Part shown: positions 17,182-25,276 of the stretch, piece after piece
Layout of the letters: each line of letters starts with the position of its first letter
How positions within the stretch are numbered: the first letter of the stretch is position 1
Assembly: GCA_031399165.1 (NCBI GenBank)
Contig: JANNOO010000007.1
Location: forward strand, 1 to 64,000
Direction: 5' to 3'
Origin: JAKFWI01 sp031399165
GTDB lineage: Bacteria > Pseudomonadota > Alphaproteobacteria > Caulobacterales > Aquidulcibacteraceae
DNA length: 64,000 bases
Program-made: the position numbers and the translations under genes
The notes under the pieces: model-generated
The model's database searches: none
Told to the model about the DNA's origin: nothing
Seen by the model: the letters and a program-made list of their open reading frames with translations, nothing else

Positions 17182-18269
17182 CTTGCGTCCTCCACGCGAT
17201 CAATAGGTAACAGCACGCGGAACAAAGTGCGGCCGGGAGCGCTTTCACATTCAATGCGGCCATTGTGCCGGGCGACAATTTCAGCGGAGACGGCAAGGCC
17301 TAGGCCCATGCCGCCCATTTTTGTCGTCATAAACGGTTCGAACAGCCGCGCTTGCGTCGATGGCGCAATGCCATCGCCATTGTCTTCTATCGTGACTTCC
17401 AGTTGCGCCCGCGCTGTCGCCCCCGATGTCGCCCGAATGCGTACGCCTGGCCTATAGGCGGTAGCGAACGCAATGGCGCCATCGTTCTTCGAGCGCGCAG
17501 CCTCTGCGGCGTTTTTGGCGATATTCAGGAACGCCTGGATCATCTGATCCAGATCGGCGCGTACGTGGGGCAGCGACGGGTCGTAGCGTTCCTTGATAAT
17601 GATCTGGGGAAAGGTTGAAGCCACGATCTTGCGGACGCGTTCAAGCGCCTGATGAACGTTCACCGAGCCCATTTTTGGCGCAGCCAGGCCGTCCAAGGCG
17701 CCGATCCTATCAGTCAACCTGCGGATACGATCAACCTCGTCGATGATGAGATCGGTAAGCGGCGCAATCTCCTCTTCTGTGCTTTTAGGGATCAGTTGCG
17801 CAGCGGCCCGAATGCCAGCCAACGGATTGCGCACTTCGTGCGCGAGCGTCTTAGCGACCGCGGAATTGGGACGGGCCTCAATTCCTGCGCGCGCCCGGCC
17901 GCGCGGAATAATCGCTATGGCTGCGAAACGGTCTTCTTCCACAGGCGCAGCCCAAAGGTCGGCGCGACCGATAGAGAACGTCGCGCCATCGATCAGCACA
18001 TCCATTTCGTTCATTGTCTGCGCATGCGTCAGCGCGCGCCGCGCCAGATCGACCAGCGCCGCGTCAACGCCGAACACGTCGGGCATGCGCTTGCCGACTA
18101 GTCCACGCCCGGCCGGCGCCAGTAAATCGGCCGCAGCGACGTTGACCATTCTTATGCGTTCTGCCGAGTCCACGCCGATAATCGGCAAAGGCAGCGCATC
18201 AAGCCATTTGTCAGCGCCCGGCAGTAAAAAGGCGCGGCGTAAATCAAGGGGAGCAGCTGTATCGTTCAT
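17178..18269 (-). CDS. ntrB: Nitrogen regulation sensor kinase NtrB
   Basis: 363 residues, soluble. A PAS domain at about 25-130 (LPLPIIGVDSAERIRMVNVA), a HisKA box TLAHEVRNPLAGIRAAAQLI with the phospho-accepting His, and HATPase motifs (FLNIAKNAAEAA, EDNGDGIAPS, GGMGLGLAVSAEI). Phosphorylates NtrC when nitrogen is short, normally under PII control. Start overlaps the dusB stop by four bases (ATGA), the conserved dusB-ntrB arrangement. Confidence 0.94.
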   Translation of the reverse strand: MNDTAAPLDLRRAFLLPGADKWLDALPLPIIGVDSAERIRMVNVAAADLLAPAGRGLVGKRMPDVFGVDAALVDLARRALTHAQTMNEMDVLIDGATFSIGRADLWAAPVEEDRFAAIAIIPRGRARAGIEARPNSAVAKTLAHEVRNPLAGIRAAAQLIPKSTEEEIAPLTDLIIDEVDRIRRLTDRIGALDGLAAPKMGSVNVHQALERVRKIVASTFPQIIIKERYDPSLPHVRADLDQMIQAFLNIAKNAAEAARSKNDGAIAFATAYRPGVRIRATSGATARAQLEVTIEDNGDGIAPSTQARLFEPFMTTKMGGMGLGLAVSAEIVARHNGRIECESAPGRTLFRVLLPIDRVEDAS

Positions 18270-19270
18270 GCCGCCATCCGGGTAACTTCCGCCGAGCCGA
18301 ACAGATCAACGAGAGCTGCGCGTACCTGCTTCGGATTTTCGAGCGCGCAAATCTTCGCCCGTGCTGCCCGGCGTTCGGCGTTCGGCAGTTCAAACAATTC
18401 CGCTTCGACAGTCGCGGCGATATGCTTGCGGGCAATGCGGACGCCATGGTCTACGCCGTAGAATTCCAGCGTATCTTCATAGAGAGCCAACAAGGACGCC
18501 ATAATCTCTGCGCGGCTCGGACGCTCTAACCTTTGGCCGCTAAGGAGCGCGCGGTTCAGTGCGCCGGCGAGCCAAGGCCGCCCCTGGGCTGCGCGTCCAA
18601 CCATCACGCCCGCAGCGCCAGACTGATCTATTGCCTTGCGGGCCGTGTCGGTGGTTCCAATGTCACCGTTCGCGATAACAGGAATGAATACAGCTTCGAC
18701 GGAGGCGCGGATCGCGTGCCAATCGGCGTCGCCCTTGTAAAATTGCGCACGGGTCCGTCCATGCACAACGATCATTTGGACGCCGGCATCCGCGGCGCGC
18801 TTGGCGATTTCCGGCGCATTCAGCGATGCATGATCCCAGCCTAGACGCATTTTCAGCGTCACTGGCACGCGTGCGACCGCCACCACAGCTTCGATCAGCG
18901 TCAGGGCGTGGCAAGGGTCACGCATCAGCGCCGAACCCGATAGCCCGTTCGTCACCTGCCGGGCGGGGCAGCCCATATTGATGTCAATGACATCAGCGCC
19001 TTGGTCCTGCGCGATCTGCGCGCCCCGCGCCATCCAGCGCGCTTCCCGCCCCGCTAGTTGGATGACTAACGGCGCGCTGCCGGGCGCGCGCGCGATCCGG
19101 CGCATCGTATCAGGCCTCGCCTCGGCCAGTTGCGCTCCAGCAGTCATTTCTGCAACGACATAGGGCGCGCCGAACCGTACCGCCTGTCGGCGGAACGGCC
19201 AGTCCGTGATGCCGGCCATGGGGGCGAGCAGAACGGACCCTTGCAGCGAGGAAAAGCGTGGAACGCTCAT
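18266..19270 (-). CDS. dusB: tRNA-dihydrouridine synthase (DusB type)
   Basis: 334 residues. FMN-binding TIM barrel: APMAGITDWPFRR (16-28), DINMGCPARQV with the catalytic Cys101, VHGRTRAQFYKGDADW and VIANGDIG. A helical tRNA-binding domain closes the C-terminus. Reduces uridine in the tRNA D-loop with NADPH. First gene of the ntr operon, as in many alphaproteobacteria (often called nifR3 there). A short 7-bp inverted repeat (19284-19304) lies between it and the divergent ispDF. Confidence 0.93.
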   Translation of the reverse strand: MSVPRFSSLQGSVLLAPMAGITDWPFRRQAVRFGAPYVVAEMTAGAQLAEARPDTMRRIARAPGSAPLVIQLAGREARWMARGAQIAQDQGADVIDINMGCPARQVTNGLSGSALMRDPCHALTLIEAVVAVARVPVTLKMRLGWDHASLNAPEIAKRAADAGVQMIVVHGRTRAQFYKGDADWHAIRASVEAVFIPVIANGDIGTTDTARKAIDQSGAAGVMVGRAAQGRPWLAGALNRALLSGQRLERPSRAEIMASLLALYEDTLEFYGVDHGVRIARKHIAATVEAELFELPNAERRAARAKICALENPKQVRAALVDLFGSAEVTRMAA

Positions 19271-19393
19271 GACTTCACATTATGGCGCCCAAATGATGGG
19301 CGCCCCCCCTATCTTCGTGCTTCGCATACCGTGTTTTAGCATGTCATGCCTAACTTTAGGGCAGCCGTGCCGACTTTTTGGGAGAGTTTAGGC

Positions 19394-20548
19394 ATGCAAG
19401 CCGCTGGGCTGATTGTAGCCGCCGGTCGCGGCGCTCGTACGGGAGACGCAAGGCCTAAACAATATCGGCTGATCGGCGGCAAACCCATGCTGCGCTGGTC
19501 GCTCGAGGCTTTTCGAGACTCCCCCTCAATTGCACGAATGGTGGTGGTGATCGACGCCGCTGATCACAGCCAAGCGCGCGAACTCGTCGCCGACTTCAAG
19601 GGGGTCGAACTAACAACCGGGGGATCGGTTCGGACGGAGTCGGTTCGCGCCGGGCTCAGGAAACTTTCCGAGGGGTCTCGGCCTGACGCAGTGCTGGTGC
19701 ACGACGCTGCGCGCCCCGGTTTGCAGCCGAGCATGGTTGACGCACTCCTGGCGGGGCTTGCCACCAGCGAGGGCGTGGCGCCAGCGCTAGCGTGCGCAGA
19801 CGCTTTGAAGCGCGTAGCCGAAGATGGCGCAGTCATCGAAGACGTGCCCCGCGCCGAACTGCGGCGCGTACAGACACCACAAGCCTTTGGCTTTGATGCG
19901 CTCGTGAACGCCTACGAGCGTCTTCCCGCCGCTAGCGATCTCGAGGACGATGTGGCGGTGGCGCGCGCCAGCGGTATCAACGTGCGCTTGATCCCCGGCG
20001 AGGCCCGACTCGCCAAAGTGACGTTTGCCGAGGATTTCGTTATGGCCGCGCAAATGCTTTCCGCATCGCTCCCGGTTGTTGGAGCGGGTTTCGACGCACA
20101 CCGCTTCAGCGCGGGTGATCACGTCATGCTCTGCGGCGTCGCCATCCCGCATAGCGCGGGTCTTGCCGGCCATTCCGATGCCGACGCGGCCTGGCACGCT
20201 TTGACCGACGCGATCCTCGGCGCGATCGGCGAAGCTGATATCGGCGAACATTTTCCACCAGATGATATACGCTGGCGCGGCGCATCTTCGGAGTTGTTTT
20301 TGCGTCACGCCTCCGATTTAGCCGCAAAAGCCGGCGCTACAATCGCCAATGTCGATATTACGCTCATGTGCGAAGCGCCTAAAATAAAGCCGCATCGAGA
20401 AGCCATGCGCATCCGCACAGCCACAGTGCTTGGGCTGCCGCTGGCGCGCGTCAGCGTTAAAGCCACAACAACGGAAGGGCTCGGTTTTCTTGGCCGGCGC
20501 GAAGGACTGGCGGCGCAAGCCAGCGCGCTGTTGTTGTTGCCGCAATGA
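19394..20548 (+). CDS. ispDF: Bifunctional IspD/IspF (MEP pathway)
   Basis: 384 residues from the ATG at 19394, with GGGAGAG eight bases upstream; the open frame begins earlier at 19346 without a ribosome site. Residues 1-225 are 2-C-methyl-D-erythritol 4-phosphate cytidylyltransferase (VAAGRGARTGDARPKQY, VHDAARPGLQ). Residues 226-384 are the 2,4-cyclodiphosphate synthase (GFDAHRF, LAGHSDADAAWHALTDA, ADIGEHFPP, KATTTEGLGF), with the zinc-binding Asp/His residues in place. The two halves carry out non-consecutive steps; the fusion is typical of alphaproteobacteria. dxr of the same pathway lies at 59757-60953. Confidence 0.95.
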   Translation: MQAAGLIVAAGRGARTGDARPKQYRLIGGKPMLRWSLEAFRDSPSIARMVVVIDAADHSQARELVADFKGVELTTGGSVRTESVRAGLRKLSEGSRPDAVLVHDAARPGLQPSMVDALLAGLATSEGVAPALACADALKRVAEDGAVIEDVPRAELRRVQTPQAFGFDALVNAYERLPAASDLEDDVAVARASGINVRLIPGEARLAKVTFAEDFVMAAQMLSASLPVVGAGFDAHRFSAGDHVMLCGVAIPHSAGLAGHSDADAAWHALTDAILGAIGEADIGEHFPPDDIRWRGASSELFLRHASDLAAKAGATIANVDITLMCEAPKIKPHREAMRIRTATVLGLPLARVSVKATTTEGLGFLGRREGLAAQASALLLLPQ

Positions 20549-21036
20549 CGTTTCCGGACGCACTTCTGTTGAAGGCTGAAATTCTACTGGCGAGCGCCCG
20601 CAGCAAGGGCGTGATAATTTGCACCGCTGAAAGCTGCACCGGCGGCCTGCTGTCTGGTTGCCTTACGGAGATCGCGGGATCGTCAGATGTATTCGATCGC
20701 GCTTTCATCACCTATTCGAATGCGGCTAAATCGGAAATGCTTGGCGTTCCCCCGGAATTGATCGCTCGTGCCGGCGCAGTCAGCGAAGCGGTGGCGCGCG
20801 CGATGGCGGAAGGCGCGCTTCGTAAGGCAAACGCATCGCTTGCCGTGGCGATCACCGGCATTGCCGGCCCTGGCGGCGGCTCGCCCGGGAAACCTGTCGG
20901 CACAGTTCATTTTGCTGTAGCGCGTGCAGATGGCGCTCGGCATTTGCATTGCGCGTTTGGCGCTCTGGGGCGTGGCGAAATCCGTCTAGCCAGCGTGCAC
21001 ACAGCGCTCGATCTTCTTTCCGAGATGATCGATTAG
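20545..21036 (+). CDS. CinA-family nicotinamide-nucleotide amidohydrolase (PncC)
   Basis: 163 residues, only the C-terminal CinA domain. Motifs TAESCTGGLLSG, FITYSNAAKSEMLGV, GAVSEAVARAMAEGA and ITGIAGPGGGSPGKPVGTVH are complete. It deamidates NMN to nicotinic acid mononucleotide in the pyridine nucleotide cycle. Start overlaps the ispDF stop (ATGA), and the two genes are commonly linked. Its TAG shares bases with the stop of the convergent gene at 21033. Confidence 0.93.
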   Translation: MTFPDALLLKAEILLASARSKGVIICTAESCTGGLLSGCLTEIAGSSDVFDRAFITYSNAAKSEMLGVPPELIARAGAVSEAVARAMAEGALRKANASLAVAITGIAGPGGGSPGKPVGTVHFAVARADGARHLHCAFGALGRGEIRLASVHTALDLLSEMID

Positions 21037-21482
21037 CGCAACAGACGCCGTCGCGCCTCGCCTTCGAACGCTTTCATGATCCTGTCCACAACGAGCGCGC
21101 GGTTGGCGGTGACTAATGCCTGGAGGAACGGGCTTCTGAATTCGTAGACGATGCGAAAGTGAATGACAGAACCGCCTTTGCCGTCCGGTTCGAAACGCCA
21201 GGCATTCTCGAGATGCCGGAACGGCCCATCAACGAGCGCAACATCGACGCTTGATTCCGTCGCGCGAATTTTGCTGGTGAACCGCTCATGGATGGCGCGC
21301 CATCCAACATCCGCGCGCGCCACCAATTCACGCACGCCGCTCTCCACGTTTTCGGAAAGTACTGTTAATGAGCGCATCCAGGGAACGAATTTCGGGTAAG
21401 ACCGAACGTCGCCAACGAGCGCTGCTAGTTCCGCTGGCGCGTAAGGCAGGCGCCGTTCCGTTTCTATCGTGGCCCGCGCCAT
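21033..21482 (-). CDS. RatA/COQ10-like START-domain protein
   Basis: 149 residues of the SRPBCC fold: RRLPYAPAELAALVGDVRSY, KFVPWM, a conserved VGWRAIHERFTSKI strand and FEPDGKGGSVIHFRIVYEFR. Database records often call this family type II toxin RatA, after the E. coli ribosome-association inhibitor, but in alphaproteobacteria the gene next to lipA is more likely a ubiquinone chaperone like mitochondrial COQ10. No antitoxin (RatB/YfjF) gene is adjacent. Overlaps the lipA stop by one base. Confidence 0.85.
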   Translation of the reverse strand: MARATIETERRLPYAPAELAALVGDVRSYPKFVPWMRSLTVLSENVESGVRELVARADVGWRAIHERFTSKIRATESSVDVALVDGPFRHLENAWRFEPDGKGGSVIHFRIVYEFRSPFLQALVTANRALVVDRIMKAFEGEARRRLLR

Positions 21483-22441
21483 CAGACCGCGGCGGCTTCG
21501 CGCGCCGCCCGTAATCTGGCGAAATCTTCGCCAGCGTGGTGGCTGGACCGCGTCAGCGGTGAAGCCGAAACCATCAAAAATCCCTTTGAATACGCAATAG
21601 TTTCGAGCGCCTTGAACTCGTCAGGAGTCCAAAACCTGTCGATGGCGGCGTGTTTGCGTGTCGGCTGCAGGTATTGGCCAACGGTCAGAAAATCGACGCC
21701 GGCGCTACGCAGGTCATCCATCACCTGCATCACCTCTTCCTTCGCTTCACCAAGGCCGACCAAGAGTCCGGATTTGGTGAACTGCATTGGATCGCGCTCC
21801 TTCACGCGCTCGAGGAGCCGCAAGGAGTTGTAGTATCGCGCGCCGGGCCGGATCGAGAGATAGAGCCGCGGCACCGTTTCGAGGTTGTGGTTGAAGACAT
21901 CGGGCTTGGCGTCGATCAGCCGTTCAGCCGCAGCGGTCTTACGTAGAAAATCCGGCGTCAAAATTTCAATCGTGGTCGCCGGTGATGCGGCGCGGATTGC
22001 GCCGATCGTTTCGACGAAATGATTTGCGCCGCCGTCTTCCAGATCGTCGCGATCAACGCTCGTGATCACGACATGCGCCAGCTTCATCGCCGCGGTCGCT
22101 TCCGCCACGCGCCGCGGCTCATCCCGATCGAGGCCATCTGGCAAGCCGGTCTTAACGTTGCAGAAGGCGCACGCCCGCGTGCAGGTATCGCCCAGGATCA
22201 TGAAGGTCGCGTGCGACTTGTCCCAGCATTCGCCAATATTCGGGCAACCCGCTTCTTCGCACACCGTGACGAGCCCGTGCGCCCGCACGATGTCCCTGGT
22301 GGCGGCATAGCCCACACCTGAAGGGGCGCGTACGCGGATCCAGTCGGGCTTTCGCAATAGCGGCGTGTCGGGGCGATTGCGCTTTTCGGGGTGCCTCGAC
22401 TTCGGCGGACCACCAGCGCGTGAATCGATCAAATTCGTCAT
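21482..22441 (-). CDS. lipA: Lipoyl synthase
   Basis: 319 residues from the ATG at 22441 (MTNLIDSRAGG); the open frame extends upstream without support. The auxiliary cluster motif CEEAGCPNIGEC and the radical-SAM motif CTRACAFCNV are complete, as is the C-terminal SPLTRSSHHA with the serine ligand to the auxiliary cluster. LipA inserts two sulfurs into octanoyl-protein to make lipoate, the cofactor of the pyruvate dehydrogenase E2 and of the lipoyl domain on E1 beta encoded at 28.7-31.8 kb. Confidence 0.96.
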   Translation of the reverse strand: MTNLIDSRAGGPPKSRHPEKRNRPDTPLLRKPDWIRVRAPSGVGYAATRDIVRAHGLVTVCEEAGCPNIGECWDKSHATFMILGDTCTRACAFCNVKTGLPDGLDRDEPRRVAEATAAMKLAHVVITSVDRDDLEDGGANHFVETIGAIRAASPATTIEILTPDFLRKTAAAERLIDAKPDVFNHNLETVPRLYLSIRPGARYYNSLRLLERVKERDPMQFTKSGLLVGLGEAKEEVMQVMDDLRSAGVDFLTVGQYLQPTRKHAAIDRFWTPDEFKALETIAYSKGFLMVSASPLTRSSHHAGEDFARLRAAREAAAV

Positions 22442-22530
22442 GGAAACAACATGGACCCGGGGGGTGAGGGTTGCAATTGCCTGTCGCAAAGGAGACCTGC
22501 CGCTTGCCTAACGCTCAGGAATGAATAGGT

Positions 22531-22552
22531 TTTGTTTCAACTATGAAACAAA
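22531..22552 (+). promoter_or_regulatory. Perfect 22-bp palindromic operator (9-4-9) before the acyl-activating enzyme gene
   Basis: TTTGTTTCA at 22531-22539 and TGAAACAAA at 22544-22552 are exact reverse complements around ACTA, ending 19 bases before the gene start. Size and symmetry suit a dimeric TetR- or GntR-type repressor. A weak promoter-like pair (TTGCCT near 22504, TAGGTT near 22526) would put the site at the transcription start. The regulator is not in the window. Confidence 0.6.
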
Positions 22553-22571
22553 GATCACGTGGGAGAGCCTG

Positions 22572-24134
22572 ATGGCCGCGCACAAGTTTGATCGCAGCCG
22601 GGCAAGGATGAGCGTTTTCGACGCCCTTCTGGCGGCCAGCACGAAGCGCGGCGCTGCATTCACGGTGCTTGAAGATCATGATCGCAAGCCGCTGACCTAC
22701 GGCGACATCATCCGCGCCGCCTTTGCGCTGGGCGGTAAGCTCAAGGGCATAACCGCGCACAAGGAACGTGTAGGCGTTCTGCTGCCCTCCAGCGCCGGCG
22801 CCGCAGTCACGTTCTTCGCACTTCACGCCGCCGGACGAACGCCGGCGATGCTGAACTTCACTGCCGGCGCGATGAACCTCAAGGCGGCGATCCGCGTCGC
22901 CGGCGTCAAGACGATCCTCACCAGCGCTCGTTTTCTGGAACAAGCCAATTTGCAGGATTTGGCCGACGATCTTGGCACGGAAGCCAAGATCGTGCGGCTT
23001 GAGGACATCCGCAAGGACATTGGCATAAACGACAAGCTCGGCGCGCTGGTGAAGGGGCTTGCGCCAGGCGTGTTCTCAAGCGCGGCGCTGCCGGACGATG
23101 AGGCGGTGATCCTGTTTACATCGGGCAGCTTTGGCGCGCCACGCGGCGTTGTGCTCACGCACGCCAATCTGGTTTCGAACGTTCAGCAGATCGCCGCGCA
23201 TATTGAGTTCGATCCGGACTGGGTGTTCTTCAACCCGTTGCCGGTATTCCATTGCTTCGGGCTTACTGGTGGTTTGCTTCTGCCGCTGCTTACTGGCCAC
23301 AAGGGATTTCTTTATCCCTCGCCGCTGCACTTCAAGATCATCCCCAAACTGGTCAAGGACGTCGGCGCCAACGTTCTGCTGGCGACGGATACGTTCGCTT
23401 ATCAATATGCACGCGCTGGCGAGAAAGACGATTTCGCCGATTTGCGGTTCATCGTTTGCGGCGCTGAGCGTGTTCGTCAGGAAACGCGCGATCTGTTTGA
23501 GAGCCGTTACGGTGTGTTGTTGCTCGAAGGGTACGGCGCCACTGAGGCCTCGCCGGTGCTCGCGGTCAATCAGCCTACACGCAACCGCCCTGGAACCGTG
23601 GGCCCGCTTCTGCCCGGGATTGAGCATCGTCTTGAGAAAGTTCCCGGCATCGAAACTGGCGCTACCCTGCTCGTCCGCGGGCCAAACGTGATGAAGGGCT
23701 ACCTTAACGAGGAAGGTCTCTCCCCGCCGGTCGATGGCTGGCACGATACGGGCGATGTTGTCACGCTCGACGAGAACGGGTGCATTACGATTCTGGGACG
23801 TGTGAAGCGTTTTGCAAAAATTGGCGGCGAAATGGTTTCGCTCGCGGCCGTTGAGGGCTATGCGGCGGCGCTGTGGCCGAAGCATCGCCATGCCGCCGTG
23901 GCGCTCGCCTGCCCGCGCAAGGGCGAGCGCGTGGTTCTGGTTTCGGATGAGCCGCTGGCTGAGGCGTCCGCGCTGTTGGACTGGGCCCAGACAAACGGAG
24001 CGCCAGAGATCGCGATCCCCAAGAAGATCGTTACGGTGCGCGAGGTGCCGGTGCTGGGCACCGGCAAGACCGATTACGTCGCCGTGCGCGACATTGCCGA
24101 AGCCGGCGCCGGGGCCGACGTGCGCGCAGCCTAA
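22572..24134 (+). CDS. AMP-dependent synthetase, acyl-ACP synthetase (Aas C-terminal) type
   Basis: 520 residues from the ATG at 22572, with GGGAGAG four bases upstream; an earlier in-frame ATG at 22521 would translate the operator and is unlikely. ANL-superfamily motifs: FTSGSFGAPRGVVLTH (A3), EGYGATEASP (A5), GWHDTGDVV (A7), GRVKRFAKIGGEMVSL (A8) and GTGKTDYVAV with the A10 lysine. The overall pattern (FHCFGLTGGLLLPLLTG, FALHAAGRTPAMLNFTAG) is that of the acyl-ACP synthetase half of Aas, without the acyltransferase half. Predicted to activate fatty acids for phospholipid recycling at the membrane; chain preference and acceptor (ACP or CoA) unknown. Shares its stop bases with the convergent gene. 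Confidence 0.85.
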   Translation: MAAHKFDRSRARMSVFDALLAASTKRGAAFTVLEDHDRKPLTYGDIIRAAFALGGKLKGITAHKERVGVLLPSSAGAAVTFFALHAAGRTPAMLNFTAGAMNLKAAIRVAGVKTILTSARFLEQANLQDLADDLGTEAKIVRLEDIRKDIGINDKLGALVKGLAPGVFSSAALPDDEAVILFTSGSFGAPRGVVLTHANLVSNVQQIAAHIEFDPDWVFFNPLPVFHCFGLTGGLLLPLLTGHKGFLYPSPLHFKIIPKLVKDVGANVLLATDTFAYQYARAGEKDDFADLRFIVCGAERVRQETRDLFESRYGVLLLEGYGATEASPVLAVNQPTRNRPGTVGPLLPGIEHRLEKVPGIETGATLLVRGPNVMKGYLNEEGLSPPVDGWHDTGDVVTLDENGCITILGRVKRFAKIGGEMVSLAAVEGYAAALWPKHRHAAVALACPRKGERVVLVSDEPLAEASALLDWAQTNGAPEIAIPKKIVTVREVPVLGTGKTDYVAVRDIAEAGAGADVRAA

Positions 24135-25276
24135 GCGATTGGCCGCGGCCGCAGCGCGACCGCAAGGGCGCCGATGCCGAGCATCGTTGCGGCGGCGCCA
24201 ATCAGCCAACCCAGGAACGGCACAAGCGCGAGCAGCGTCAGTAGCCCGATACCAATCGCCAGCGCTAGGATTCGGCCTGACGCCGTCGTGCGCTTAATAA
24301 TCGCCGCGCCGACGCCGCCCCCGCCCACGGCATAGCCCCAGAGCATGAAAATTGGCAGTGATAACAGCATGAGAAAGCCAAGCGGAATGCCGACGATCGT
24401 TAGCATCACAATGAAGGCCATGATCGGCGTCAGCAGCAGAAGTACGAGGCCCCAGCCGATCGATACCGCCCAACGCTGCCGCACGACCGCGAACACACGG
24501 TCGGCGTAGTGCGGCGTCAGCAAAACCAGCACGAGGCCGAGCGCGAATGCACTCAGCGCGATCATCAGACGGCCAGCCGCTTCGCCGGCAAACAGCGCTG
24601 CGCGCGGCGCGCCATGAAGCGGCGAGGCCCAACTGAGAACGCCTTCGCGTTGCCAGGTTTTGACCACCTCTCCGGTCACGCCATTCTGAACAATCATATC
24701 CGGCGGAATTTCCGGACTCTCCGGCGAACGCCACGTCAGTTTCCCGCCGATTGCTGCGTCGGGGCCGAAGATGATCTGGCGGGCATGGATTGTCACGTCG
24801 CCAGCGATCTGCGCCGATATCGCTACGGTTTCCGCCGATACATCTAGATTGCCGCCGATGCGGCCCTTGATCAGCACGTCTTCGCCGAAGATGCGCGCGT
24901 CCTGGCCGACGCGCGCGTTCTGGCCGACGCGCACGTCTGATCCCGCCACATAGAGGTCGTCACCAACGGCGCCATCGATCTCGATCTTCCGGCCCGCGAC
25001 GGCGAGTTCCCCGCCGACAAAGCCATCGAGCGTGAACGTCTCGGCCATAACCCGCGCGTCGTCGCCGACTTCGCCATCAACGCGGGCGGCGCCGGCCATG
25101 ATCATGGCGTCGCCGCCGATGCGGCCTGGTATCGACACGGCTGACGCGGCGTAGGCGGCGTCGCCTTCGCGGTCGGGCGCTTCCATGGCGCCGCCGAGCC
25201 AGCCTGCCTGCGCGTGCGCGGGGAGCGCGATCGCCGTGACGGCGCAGAGCGCCAGCAGGGCGATCAGACGTTTCAC
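24131..25276 (-). CDS. Bactofilin-like (polymer-forming) repeat protein with membrane C-terminus
   Basis: 381 residues, GTG start overlapping the lpdA stop (GTGA). A signal peptide (MKRLIALLALCAVTAIALPA) is followed by about 150 residues of short beta-repeats rich in Gly-Asp (GRIGGDAMIMAGAARVDGEV, GGELAVAGRKIEIDG, GNLDVSAETVAISAQIAGDV), the right-handed beta-helix pattern of bactofilins but exported. From about residue 225 come four hydrophobic segments (ALSAFALGLVLVLL, WGLVLLLLTPIMAFIVML, IPLGFLMLLSLPIFML, ILALAIGIGLLTLLALVPFL). This would place a beta-helix in the periplasm, anchored in the inner membrane. I know the domain pair only as uncharacterised. No functional link with lpdA is evident. 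Confidence 0.75.
   Translation of the reverse strand: MKRLIALLALCAVTAIALPAHAQAGWLGGAMEAPDREGDAAYAASAVSIPGRIGGDAMIMAGAARVDGEVGDDARVMAETFTLDGFVGGELAVAGRKIEIDGAVGDDLYVAGSDVRVGQNARVGQDARIFGEDVLIKGRIGGNLDVSAETVAISAQIAGDVTIHARQIIFGPDAAIGGKLTWRSPESPEIPPDMIVQNGVTGEVVKTWQREGVLSWASPLHGAPRAALFAGEAAGRLMIALSAFALGLVLVLLTPHYADRVFAVVRQRWAVSIGWGLVLLLLTPIMAFIVMLTIVGIPLGFLMLLSLPIFMLWGYAVGGGGVGAAIIKRTTASGRILALAIGIGLLTLLALVPFLGWLIGAAATMLGIGALAVALRPRPIA

Noticed and set aside
19284..19304. 7-bp inverted repeat (GGCGCCC) between dusB and ispDF as a terminator or operator
   Set aside because: The stem is short, there is no T-run on either strand and such GC palindromes arise often in this base composition.
21033..21482. 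RatA-type toxin-antitoxin module
   Set aside because: No antitoxin-like gene is adjacent, and the lipA-linked SRPBCC gene of alphaproteobacteria is better explained as a COQ10-like protein.
23076..24209. 377-codon minus-strand open frame opposite the acyl-activating enzyme
   Set aside because: Antisense to a gene with all ANL motifs; composition is that of a shadow frame.
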